The notes under the pieces were generated by a model. The model made no database searches and had not been told where the DNA came from. It saw nothing but the letters and a program-made list of their open reading frames with translations. A DNA stretch of 64,000 nucleotides from Okapia johnstoni (lineage: Eukaryota; Chordata; Mammalia; Artiodactyla; Giraffidae), in assembly GCA_024291935.2 (NCBI GenBank), contig JAGTYA010000026.1, positions 8,350,001-8,414,000 on the forward strand, given 5' to 3'. Numbering within the stretch: position 1 is the first letter of the stretch; every line of letters begins with the position of its first letter. This document shows, in pieces, positions 21,501-44,330 of the stretch. A program made the translations under genes and the position numbers.

Positions 21501-22305
21501 CAAGGTGGGTGAGGCTTGGGGGAGAACAGAGGGCCCCAGGAGTGTCTCCGTACCCCCAGGGAGCTGGGGCAGAGGGGAAGGATCAGGGAAGTAACTAGAT
21601 CTAAGGCGGTATTCACACTCTGCTGCCCTTTTGACCCTTGCAGCCATCCGTAGGTATGGCAAAGACTTTGGGGCTATTGCAGAGGTGATTGGGAACAAGA
21701 CTCTGACCCAGGTGAAGACCTTCTTTGTGAGCTACCGGCGCCGCTTCAATCTGGAGGAGGTGCTGCAGGAGTGGGAGGCCGAGCAGGATGGGGCCCCTGG
21801 AGCCCCGGTCCCCATGGAGGAGGCTAGGAGAGGGGCTCCCTTGTCAGCCCCAGCCCTAGAGGAAGATGATGAGGTGAGAAGGGGAGAGAGAAATGCTTCA
21901 GAGGAGAGAGGAGAGGAGCCATCTCCGTCCTTAAAGACTGGGCTGAGGGCGCGCTCGAACCTGGTTTCTCACCCTTCTGTCGCCTCTCAGGTCCAGATTA
22001 CATCCGTCTCCACGTCGGGACCCCGATCGGGGCCCCCTGCGCCACCCCCTCCTCCACCTCCCACCTCGCTGTCCCAGCCACCCCCACTGCTGAGGCCACC
22101 CTTGCCCACAGCCCCCACCCTGCTTCGCCAGCCACCCCCACTCCAGCAGGGCCGTTTCCTTCAGCCCCGTCTGGCCCCCAACCAGCCGCCACCACCTCTC
22201 ATCCGCCCTGCCCTGGCTGCCTCCCGCCACAGTGCCCGCCCTGGCCCTCAGCCCCCACCCACCCTGATTGGAGCCCCTCTGGAGCCTCCAGCACCCTCGC
22301 TCTGA
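18387..22305 (+). CDS. RCOR2: RCOR2 (REST corepressor 2), 12 coding exons, frame broken in exon 1
   Basis: RCOR2 is a CoREST-family scaffold that joins LSD1/KDM1A and HDAC1/2 in a nuclear corepressor complex. Exons: 18387-18517, 19243-19299, 19584-19664, 19902-19954, 20042-20203, 20317-20441, 20533-20602, 20691-20906, 21232-21309, 21447-21504, 21644-21873, 21991-22305. All junctions are GT-AG and phases agree. The product has an acidic N-terminus, an ELM2 domain (about 44-129), SANT1 (about 130-181), a linker helix ending near LKRQVQSMKQ, SANT2 (about 328-379, [20 protein letters not shown]) and a proline-rich tail ending PAPSL. The exons total 1576 nt; the human protein needs 1572 nt (523 residues plus stop). 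The 4 extra bases are a second AGCG copy at 18411-18418, which sends the ATG frame to TGA at 18489-18491. Unless this is an assembly error, translation would have to start elsewhere, for example at the exon 2 ATG (19248). Gene identity is very secure; the integrity of the start is not. Confidence 0.96.
19243..19299 (+). CDS. RCOR2: RCOR2 coding exon 2
   Basis: Acceptor CCACAG, donor GTGAGT. It encodes (D)[18 protein letters not shown], the start of the ELM2 domain. The ATG at 19248-19250 is the first in-frame AUG after the exon 1 frameshift and corresponds to Met45 of the human protein. Confidence 0.95.
19584..19664 (+). CDS. RCOR2: RCOR2 coding exon 3
   Basis: It encodes [20 protein letters not shown] and on to SDAK within ELM2. 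Acceptor TTTCAG, donor GTGAGT, 81 nt with phases matching both neighbours. Confidence 0.95.
19902..19954 (+). CDS. RCOR2: RCOR2 coding exon 4
   Basis: It encodes (L)[17 protein letters not shown] in ELM2 and ends on a codon boundary. The following 87-nt intron (19955-20041) is a multiple of three and has no stop, so its retention would insert 29 residues into ELM2. Confidence 0.95.
20042..20203 (+). CDS. RCOR2: RCOR2 coding exon 5
   Basis: It encodes [20 protein letters not shown] through RIQQM, 54 codons covering the end of ELM2 and the first half of SANT1 ([20 protein letters not shown]). Donor GTAAAG. Confidence 0.96.
20317..20441 (+). CDS. RCOR2: RCOR2 coding exon 6
   Basis: It encodes [20 protein letters not shown] through GGRKDKED, the end of SANT1 and the basic segment after it. 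Acceptor CCCCAG after a C-rich tract; donor GTGGGG. Confidence 0.96.
20533..20602 (+). CDS. RCOR2: RCOR2 coding exon 7
   Basis: It encodes (S)[20 protein letters not shown] then KRE, an acidic linker. Acceptor AAGCAG, donor GTGAGG; 70 nt fits the flanking phases. Confidence 0.93.
20691..20906 (+). CDS. RCOR2: RCOR2 coding exon 8 (tandem NAGNAG acceptor)
   Basis: It encodes [20 protein letters not shown] through LISLKRQ, including the GMYLSPEGL segment of the LSD1-binding linker. The acceptor is CTAGCAG: use of the first AG (20686-20687) adds one Gln, while use of the second (20689-20690) gives the human-like KRE-PLPS junction. Confidence 0.95.
21232..21309 (+). CDS. RCOR2: RCOR2 coding exon 9
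   Basis: It encodes [20 protein letters not shown] then PLRPPE, the helical linker between the SANT domains that in CoREST proteins packs along the LSD1 tower domain. Donor GTGAGG. Confidence 0.96.
21447..21504 (+). CDS. RCOR2: RCOR2 coding exon 10
   Basis: It encodes [19 protein letters not shown] plus one base, the start of SANT2. Acceptor CTCCAG, donor GTGGGT. Confidence 0.96.
21644..21873 (+). CDS. RCOR2: RCOR2 coding exon 11
   Basis: It encodes (A)[19 protein letters not shown] through [20 protein letters not shown] and on to EEDDE: the rest of SANT2 and an acidic region. Intron 11 (21874-21990, 117 nt) is in frame without a stop, so a retained form stays open for 39 extra codons. Confidence 0.96.
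21991..22305 (+). CDS. RCOR2: RCOR2 coding exon 12 (terminal, proline-rich tail)
   Basis: It begins [18 protein letters not shown], continues as a long proline-rich tract with [20 protein letters not shown], and ends LEPPAPSL with TGA at 22303-22305. The length (104 residues) equals the human exon. It differs from human at a few sites, for example SGPRSG for SVPRSV. Confidence 0.95.
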   Translation, partial: VQITSVSTSGPRSGPPAPPPPPPPTSLSQPPPLLRPPLPTAPTLLRQPPPLQQGRFLQPRLAPNQPPPPLIRPALAASRHSARPGPQPPPTLIGAPLEPPAPSL

Positions 22306-22930
22306 GCCCCGAGGCTCTCCACCAACCAGAGGCTCCAGAACCCCTTGGCTGGGCATCCTTGGGGACCTCCGGCTTCACCAAGGACAGAAGGGACTAGACC
22401 TCGCACCAGGTCTTTCGAGGACCCAGAGCTGCCGCGACGGGCACAACTGGCCCTGTGGGTTCCGCACATTGTTTCTGGTGGCCAAGCTCGTCTCCACCCC
22501 CACCCCAGCCAGGGTCTGGGGCCTTGTGAGCTGGCCTGAGGGTACTTTCTTTTCCTGGCTGGGACTGGAATGGCTGCCTCCTAGGCTGCCGGGCTTGGCC
22601 TTTGGTCCTGCCCTTCGTGTGTAGGGGTAGTGACCATAGCGTGGGGGTTGGGGGCGAGGACAGTTTAATGTGTTGACTGTTCTTCCTCTTTCCCTTCTTG
22701 TAGCAATAAGTCTGGGTGAGGTGGGGAGGGCACTGGAGGGGGGAGGTGGGCAGAGAGGTCCCTTGGGGCCAGAGAGGTAGCTCTCCTGTCTTCAGGGGCC
22801 GGGTGGGGAGTGCTGAGGAGCTCTGAGGGCTCCCCCTGCCCACGAGCCTAGAGAAAGGAGGGTTGGGAACATATGCAGACATGGGTTTATTTTTCAATGT
22901 TTTTTAAAAATAAAACCTTCAAGCTCACTG
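22306..22930 (+). other. RCOR2: RCOR2 3' UTR (approximate end)
   Basis: Non-coding sequence between the RCOR2 stop and the first good poly(A) signal downstream. No interspersed repeat is evident. The end is inferred at about 15-20 nt past the AATAAA. Confidence 0.75.
22909..22914 (+). terminator. RCOR2 polyadenylation signal AATAAA
   Basis: Canonical AATAAA about 600 nt after the stop codon, in an A/T-rich patch (TTTTTTAAAAATAAAACC) and followed by a T-rich stretch. No earlier AATAAA is seen in the 3' UTR. Confidence 0.8.
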
Positions 22931-23138
22931 AATCTTCTTTTGGTTTAAGGGTCCCAGGCTTAGTGTCTTTGTCAGGGTCACTGGTCCACTCAACACTGTC
23001 CCTTGCCCAGGTCCCAGACAGAAATCAGTTCTCCCCTGCAAGGCAGGTGGGCTGGGCCATATCTTGCCCATGGGCACTGGGTCCCTGCCCAGTTGGGATA
23101 AGAAACAGGAGGAGGCAGCTCAGATTCCAAACATTCTC

Positions 23139-23144
23139 TTTATT
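23139..23144 (-). terminator. MARK2 polyadenylation signal AATAAA
   Basis: TTTATT on the + strand gives AATAAA on the MARK2 strand. It lies about 225 bp from the RCOR2 signal on the opposite strand. An additional AATAAA on this strand at about 22887-22892 would overlap the RCOR2 3' UTR if used. Confidence 0.7.
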
Positions 23145-23474
23145 ACGTGTTTGATCCAGAGGAGAAACTAAGTGCAGGAAGGGGGGCTGGGTGGGGAGGG
23201 GCCACCTTGCCTGGGAGCCCCTCCGGCCACCACCCCCTTTGGGAGCCAAGCCTTGCCCTCCGGGCCCCTGGGAGCACCCGGGCTGTTCCATAGGGCAGGA
23301 AGGGGGAGGGAAGGAGGAGCGGGAGCCCTTGGTAGGAGCCGGAGCCCACAGTCAGGGCTTGGGGCGGGAGGGCTGAGGTTGGTGAGGCCCCTTCCTGGGA
23401 CCCAAGGGCTTGACTTGCCATGGAGCCAGGCCTGGGAGTGGGGTGATGAGTAGGGGTGGAGTCATCATAAATCA

Positions 23475-23515
23475 AAAAAAAAAAAAAAATAAAATAATAA
23501 AATAAAAAATAAAAC
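23475..23515. repeat. A-rich tract (U-rich in MARK2 3' UTR)
   Basis: A 17-base A run followed by TAAAATAATAAAATAAAA units. In the MARK2 transcript it is a U-rich element. Confidence 0.8.
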
Positions 23516-24906
23516 CCATCACAAAAAATGTACAACTCAGGTGAGGGTAGAGGCAGCCTCTGTTTAGGACCCCCTCCCCCCAACTTCTCAAGAACAGAAA
23601 CAGCAGAGAAATAAATTAAGGGATGCAGCGGCTGCCACCAGCCAAGCGCCCATAACCAGCCACTCCCACACTGGCTGCGGAGGTCAGCAAGCTGGGAGGC
23701 CCTTGGCCTATCTGTCCCCCAACCCCGTGGAGGGCAGAGGCTCCCGGCCCCGCTGCCCTCCGCAGCCTCGGCCAGGCGGCCCTGGGCAGTGTCTCCTGAG
23801 AGGAGGGGCGACAGTGTGAGGAAGAGAAGGCAAGGCCGAGAGATGAGTGGTGAGGGAAGTCACTGCTATGGAACGAGCTGGTGCCCAGATTAATGCCAAT
23901 GAAGAGGAGCAGTGGGGAGAGGACCGGCAAGGGGGCTGTGCTTTCAGACAAAGGCTCTCCCGGAAAGGAGAATGCCATCGTCCCTATTCCGGAGACTAGC
24001 AGCCCAGGTGGCCCCCGGGGGGCCGAGGAGCCCATCTGCCCTGCGGTCCCCTCCCCTCTCCCAGCCCTGGGGTCAGCCCCGCCGTCTACCAGGAGGGGGG
24101 TGGGAGAAGATGGCACAGACTTATTGAGGAGGGGAACAAATGTCCCCACAGCAGCTTGTGGAAGGAAATGCCCAGCCTCTGGGGAAGGAGGGGCAGAGGA
24201 TACAGTGTGGAGGGAGGCCGAGCCCCGCGCCTAGCCTGCCAGCCCCAGGCTGCCGCCAGCCCCCCGCTTCTGGGCTGCGCGGCACCCCCGCCCCAACCCC
24301 CAGCCACCCAGGCCTCCAGCCCAGGGGCCTGAGGTCAGGGGAAGGCCACCTCTGGTGGTTTGCTTGGAGGGGAAGGAGAGGAGAGGGGAGAAGCCCAAAG
24401 TGGGCCTGGCGGAGGGCCTGACAGGGAACTCCACCACTCTTGCCTGAGAGTGTTCCAGCCCTGAGCCACCCTCCCGGGAAACCCCACAGATCCAGTCTCG
24501 ACTGTCCCAATGGGGCAGGGAGGAAAGGTGGCCGCTGGGAATTTTTTTTTTTCTTTTTTCTTTTTGGTAATAAAAAATTTCTTGGTTTAGGCGAAATACT
24601 CTGTGCAACCGCAGTACCGAGGGGGAGCCCTGCCCCCCCACTCCTCCCTCCCCTTCCTTTGCCTCCTGTGGGAGAGAGGGGGGAAGGGGGGATATCTGGG
24701 CAGGGGTAACCGTGGGGAGGGGGAGAGAACCATCTCCCATCCCCCACAAACATGGAAGAAAAAACTGAGAAGGGTGGGGAGGGGAGAAGTGCCAGCAGGG
24801 GAGACACACCGATCCATCTCTGCAGTCTGGCCCAGGCGGGCGGAGCGCCGGCCCCAGCAGCTAAGTCCAGCTGGCCGCCTCCGCGCCCCCCACTCCTGGC
24901 AGCCTA

Positions 24907-38541
<13,635 letters not shown>

Positions 38542-39004
38542 CTGCAGGCAGAAACACACACACCTTGAAGTGTGCCTCCCCTCAGCTCCCCACACCCTGG
38601 CCCTCAGCTCTCGGCAAAAAACTAAGAGGCTGGGGCATGGGGGCAGACGCCAGGAGGCTGGGAGGCGTGCCGAGAGAAAGTCATAAGGCAGGGGAATAAG
38701 AGGAGAGGGAAAGAGAGCCCTGCTCCACTCCAAAGGAGCACAGCCTGGGGTCCAGTGTCAGCATCCTACCACGAGCTGTCCCATCACTGGCTCCACTCTC
38801 TGGCAACACATCCCCCGTGAACAACCCAACAGTTCCTCCTCCTCGTGCAGGGGAGCGCCGTCTACTGCCCTCCCTGTTGCCTGTTCACACTTTGATCATG
38901 CCAAAACTCAAGAGCCACAGGGGCAACGTGATCAGAATTACTGCAAAGCACTCGTCACCCAGTACTTTACATTTATCTTTACTGCATATGACTTTTTATT
39001 GATT

Positions 39005-39130
39005 TGTTGTCTATCTGGTAAGAATGGAAGCTCATGAGAGCAGGCACGTATCACTTATTCACTGATACAACCCAGCACCTAGATAGACTGGATTACGGTA
39101 GATGCTCAATGAACACTTGTGGAATGAAAA
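39005..39130 (+). repeat. L2 3' end
   Basis: GAATGGAAGCTCATGAGAGC, CAACCCAGCACCTAGATAGA and AGATGCTCAATGAACACTTG are typical of L2. Confidence 0.7.
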
Positions 39131-39289
39131 CATGGAATGATGGTCTGAGCAAGGCCCTCCTTAGATATCCCCTAGCTCAAATAAGGCTGTGAGGAAGCAG
39201 AAATGAAAACAACTGGCACCAACAGGCACATAAACATAACACAAAAAAGGCATGGTCCAGATGAAAACATCCAACTGTATGAAGACCTG

Positions 39290-39835
39290 TATGGCCCTCA
39301 GAGGGCTAAATGTAGAGTTCCAAGTGATCCACTCCCAACTACACACCCAAGAACAACTTTTACACCCATGGACGTTCATAATATCCCACATTCACAACCG
39401 CCAAACAGTGGAAACAACACAAATGTCCATCAACTGACAAACGAATATACAAACTGTGCAATATCCACACAGCGGAATATTCATTGGCAACTAAAGAAAG
39501 AAAAAGAAGTACCAACATATGCTACAACACGGATGAACCCTGAAAATGTTATGCTAAGTGAACAAGACTGGCCACGAAGGACTGCAGTCTGTACAATTCC
39601 CTTTATATGACATGCCTACTCTGGAGCATGCAGATCCAAGAGATGAGTGTAGGGCTGAGAAAGGTGAGGGGCCTTAGGGATGACAGCTAAGGGCTGAGGT
39701 TTCTTTCTGCAGTAATGAAATGCTGACTGTGGTGATGGATACACAGCTCCATGAATTTACTAAAAGCCCCTTAAGCGTACACTTTAAAGGGTGAACTGTA
39801 TGGGATGTGAATTACATCTCAATCAAACTGTTAAG
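39290..39835 (+). repeat. Old L1 3' UTR fragment
   Basis: GTGGAAACAACACAAATGTC, CATCAACTGACAAACGAAT, AACACGGATGAACCCTGAAA, ATGTTATGCTAAGTGAAC and a terminal TGTGAATTACATCTCAATC mark an old mammalian L1 tail. Confidence 0.7.
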
Positions 39836-40799
39836 AGTCTGGTCTAACGCTGGTCAAGAGCCCTGATCTGCCTCTTCCAGAGCACCTGATGCCACTGCTC
39901 CAGCATCATGCGGATCAAGGGCAGCCAGAGCCTTGTCCCAGAACCATCCAGAGGTGCCCTGGAAACTTCAAGGATACAATCTGGAAGGGAGCAGTGGGAC
40001 CAGAGAAGTGTGCCTCAAAGTTCTTTCTTTCACGGTCCTTTCTGGCTCTCGGTGAAACCCTCAAAAACCACAAAGAAATGACTTGCTGCCACTCAAGGAA
40101 CTGTCCAGGGTTCCTCGGCAAGGAGCATGCTTCCCCAACCAGCTGCTTTTCAGCCCTAAGGGGCCACAAACAAGGAAAAACTTCCCTCTGCCCCAACTTC
40201 CAAGAGAGGAAGATGGGTGGCAAAGTTTCCTTGGCAACCTCTAATTCACCTCCTAAGTTTCCGGCCACTCCCCTATTTTCTGAGGCTATGAGCCAAAGGC
40301 AGCGGGAGCCTGGCAGTCACCAAGTCCTCAGAGTTTGGAATGAGAATTCAGTGTCGACCTGAGGGTCTGGGTCCTTCGCTCCCTGAAGCTAAATCTGGGT
40401 GTCCGACTGCCCATCCTGAGCTCTGCCCCTCTGTCTCCATGTTTCTCAGCCCGGGGGCTGCTTTGTGCGGCACAGCAGGCCAGCACCCTCTCCTCACTCC
40501 TCACTCCCAGGCTCAGCTGCACACTATCTTCAAGCAGCAGCAACAACTGTCCTCCATACTGGAACACAGAGGTGTGACTGAGAGTACAGGTGGAGAGACA
40601 AACTAACAAGGTTCAGGTCCCAAATCTGCCTCTTACTCAACGCATGTTAACTTTACTATCATCAACACCCTTAAGAGGGAGATGAGATGACTACAAAGCA
40701 GGAAGAAATCCTAAAAGATGACTGACATGGGATGATCCCATGTGTGGGTGCCAGTAGATGGTCTAGTGGGTGCCAAGGGGCTCTGCTCAACAGACCAAG

Positions 40800-40925
40800 G
40801 TTCTAGTCCAGGCTCCTGCATTTACTACTGTTAGTTTCTTATCTGTAAAATGGTGATAAAACAGTCCTATTTCACATTCATTAGGTGACAGAAAACATAT
40901 AAAATGCCTTAGCCAAAATAAAGAA
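40800..40925 (+). repeat. MIR fragment
   Basis: GTTTCTTATCTGTAAAATGG followed by TGATAAAACAGTCC and an ATAAAATGCCTTAGC end. Confidence 0.6.
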
Positions 40926-40949
40926 CAACCACAATTACCATTATTTTTG

Positions 40950-41165
40950 GTTCCCCTGGTGGCTTAGACGGTAAAGAATCTGCCTGCAATGAGAGAGACT
41001 TGGGTTCAATTCCTGGGTTGGGAAGATTCCCTGGAGAAGGGAACAGCTGGGTGACCCACTCCAGTATTCTGGCCTGGAGAATTCCATGGACAGAGGAGCC
41101 TGGAAGGCTACGGTCCATGGGGTCGCAGAGAGTCAGACACGATTTGAGTGATTTTCACTTCACTT
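40950..41165 (+). repeat. Bov-tA SINE
   Basis: Forward head CCCCTGGTGGCTTAGACGGT, then AAAGAATCTGCCTGC, TCCATGGGGTCGCAGAGAGT, ending CAGACACGATTTGAG. Near full length. Confidence 0.9.
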
Positions 41166-43984
41166 CAAATGCTACACAGCCTGTCTGCAGAGCCAGAAGT
41201 CTCATGGTCAATAAGACTTTCACATCTAAGTCAAGTCCTTCTAATCCAGCTGCAGCTCAGATGGAGGCCAAGAGATGTAGGGTCCCCCCGCTGGGGAGAT
41301 GTCCCTGCTGGGCATCGGACTCACCAGGGCAGCTGCAAAGGGTTAGTCCCAAGTGAGGTCTCCAGGATAGTCAGAGAAGGTTCCGCCTACCTGGGTCCCA
41401 AAGAAGCAGAAAACGCTGGGGTGTGTTCTTTGATTCCCCGGCTCTACAAGTCACACACTCCCCTTTCTGACCAAACCACCCAACTCTCAGGATGCCAAGG
41501 ACACAGCCCTTCTCTCACCCCTTCTGCCTCTTTCATGTTGAGACACAGTTCCCACAGCAGGCATGAGGGACAGAGTGAGGAGAGGGTACGGGGAGGAAGA
41601 AGAGAAAGGAGAAAGTCTTCAGTAAGAAATGTTCCTTGGACCAGGGCCCTGCGTCAGATGGCTTCTTTGAAGGCTGAAGCAGAGGTAGGGGTGCAGGTAC
41701 GACCATGGAGACAGGGCCCCTTCCACGGCTCTGACTAGGCCCATGTAACCTGGACACAGATCTCACCAACAAGGTGGGAGGCTGATGACTGGCTGTCCTT
41801 CTGGGCCAACTAAACAGGATCTGGCCAGAACCACGCTCTGCCCCCCACCTCCACCCTCCTTGCGCACAGAGACACGGAACACGACATCCTCCAAGCTCTG
41901 GTCAACATCACAGAATGGGCAGGCCCCAACGGTCTCAGGAAGTCTGTTGAAAGTAGACACCATGGCCCTCAGGCAGCTTTCAGAAGGAACAAGGGGTCAC
42001 CCTGGGAGGCAGGATTTGGAACCAAACAGCAAAACACGCAAGTTACCTAGCAGGCCTGACTGAGAAGTCGGGCCTAAGCAGCTATGGGGTCCTCATTCGA
42101 GAAGAGGATAGAACTCAGGGCATGAAGATGAAGGAAAAAAAATCTTCTATCCAGTGGGCCCTTCAACCTGGGATCTCAGAACCCGGCCTAGGCATGTTGC
42201 CAGGTTCGCCCGGAAGACAGTCTCCACCCCGAGCGGCCCAGAGCTGACTCAGGTAGGCAGGGCCCCTTCCCTAACGCTGGAGGCTCTGACCAACAGTTCC
42301 TCCCGAGAAAACCTCACGCTTTGGGGCCTTGCACTCAGGGCTGGCCTCGAGTGTCCCGAGACTTCCCCGGGGCCAGGAAGGGGCCAAGCTGGGAAGGGTG
42401 ACAAGCACTCCCTGGCCAGAGGCAGAGTGCGCCTGGGCACTATGGAATGGAGGAAAGGTGTCCCTTGGGCATTGGCCCCGGGTGGCCATCCCCACCGTCT
42501 CCCCTCACCGTGGCACTCGTGCACCCTCCTGGGCCTCGTTCCGTTCCTTTCACCCTGGCCAGGCCTGCTGACTCCACCTAAGGGTCGACTCTTCTCTGGG
42601 GATTCGTCCCTCTTCGTTTCTTAGCCCGTGCCTCTTCCCAGGAAGTGCACTGCCTTGTGCTAGTTAGTGCCTGGCTCCATTTAGCAACTCCTCAAAGATC
42701 CTGTGTTTGGGGTGGGAGGGATGAAAGAGGAGGGGGCAATTCCACAGCAAAAAACAAAACAAAACAAAACAGGGGGAAACATACCCGGCTGGAGAAAGGG
42801 ACAAGGACTACCAGCGACTTCCATTCAGCAGAGCCCAGTGCAGAACCTGTCAGGCAGCGAGGGCAAAGTACAGAGGCCGGGAAGAGCCAGGCCCAGGGCG
42901 GGGGCTGCTGGCGCCGTCAGCCACCCTTACTCAGCTGAAGCAGGCGACACCTTCCACCACCTCCTCAATGAAAAAGAGCGCAGCAGCCAGGCCGAGCGGC
43001 TCTGGGAACCTGGACTGTGTCGCAACCGAAACCACCACTAGCAGAGAGAGCCCGGGCTTGGCAAGGAGAGGGACGGGGACAGAGCCCCGCGGCTTCCTGC
43101 AGGCCAGGGCCTGGTGGCCAGGAAACCCACGCAGTCCTCGGACACTACCCAGGAGCAAGGTGGGAGGGAAGGGGCCGGAGGGGAACGGGAAGGAAGGGAG
43201 ACAGAGAGAGAAAGAGGCGGGTTTAGATCAACTTCCTTCTCCCTCCCCCTCCCCGGAAGTGGGCTGCCCCACCCTCCCCAAGGTGCTCTGCTGGGTAACA
43301 GCTGGGAGAGGGTGAGGAGGAGACCTACTCCGGCCCAGGCTGTCATAAAGCCATTATTGCACCTGCAGCAGATGGGACTGGGTAGGGGCTCACATCTGCG
43401 AGTGGAGGGGAGGCCTCCGTGTGAATCAGACAGGCTGCACCAGAGTGCGGTGGCAAACCTGCCATCAGGATCAAGGGTGGGAGCGGGGGGAGCAGGAACC
43501 AGCCATCCAACAGTGGCAGATGGACCTCCTACTTCCCAGAAAGCAGTGTTCAACCTTAGAAAAATGCACACTCCACTTGTATGGAGTGTTCTGGACATAG
43601 TATCAGAAGATTCAGGAACCCTGGGAAGCCCCTTAGGTCTATGGATTCTAGATTAAGAACCTTCGTCACTGATAGAGAATGAGATGTTTAATCCTAAATT
43701 TTGTCCAAAGGTTGGAACAAACCAAACGTTTCTCTAATTCCTTCCAGCCCCGATTCTGGGAGACGATCTCCAGGTTCCCCCAGTGGCCCCCTCCCCCAAG
43801 GGCCTGGGCGCAGCAGGGGCAGCCACGCCTCACACCTTTCTCTGGCCAAGCCCCTGTGGTCCAGGCACCTGCTGAGCCCTCCTTGCTGTGTTCTGGGTTT
43901 TGGTACTGGCTTTTCCTCTGGTTGCCAGATCCACTTCACATTCATTCCACTACTCTAGGCTAGCATCTGTCCCATTAGGCAACT

Positions 43985-44095
43985 CTTTTTAAAGCTCTCA
44001 CGCCAGGAGGCCATAAACTCCTCGAGGGAGGGGCAGAGCTCCCGGTGCCCTCACAGCACCTGGCACAGACACACGGGAGACTGTGCTGCTCTGTG
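43985..44095 (-). repeat. L2-like fragment
   Basis: GGAGGCCATAAACTCCTCGA and GCACCTGGCACAGACACA resemble a degraded L2 3' end; the orientation is uncertain. Confidence 0.4.
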
Positions 44096-44189
44096 TTCAC
44101 CTTCTGTATAGCCCTGGTCAACAGATGCGACATCCCTGGGACCACTGTCTGCTGGCACGTACATCCTATGTTCTCCACACCATAAACCT

Positions 44190-44330
44190 ACAGGGTAGGT
44201 AGCACCTTCATTTTACATATGAGAAATTTAAGCACAGAAGTTAAGAGACTTGCCCGAGGCCAGCCTGCCAGTGCAGAGCTGGGCCTGGGGCCCAGTGTTT
44301 TCGTGCTCACTCCAGCACTCTGCTGTTCCT
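44190..44330 (-). repeat. MIR
   Basis: ACCTTCATTTTACATATGAG, AAGTTAAGAGACTTGCCCGA and GCCAGTGCAGAGCTGGG correspond to the reverse MIR core. Confidence 0.75.

Larger units (their letters stand above)
23120..24906 (-). other. MARK2: MARK2 3' UTR (approximate end)
   Basis: About 1.8 kb from the stop to the AATAAA at 23139-23144. It holds two low-complexity tracts on the transcript strand: U-rich at about 23475-23515 and A-rich at about 24541-24580. No SINE insertion is seen, unlike most neighbouring non-coding DNA. Confidence 0.75.
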
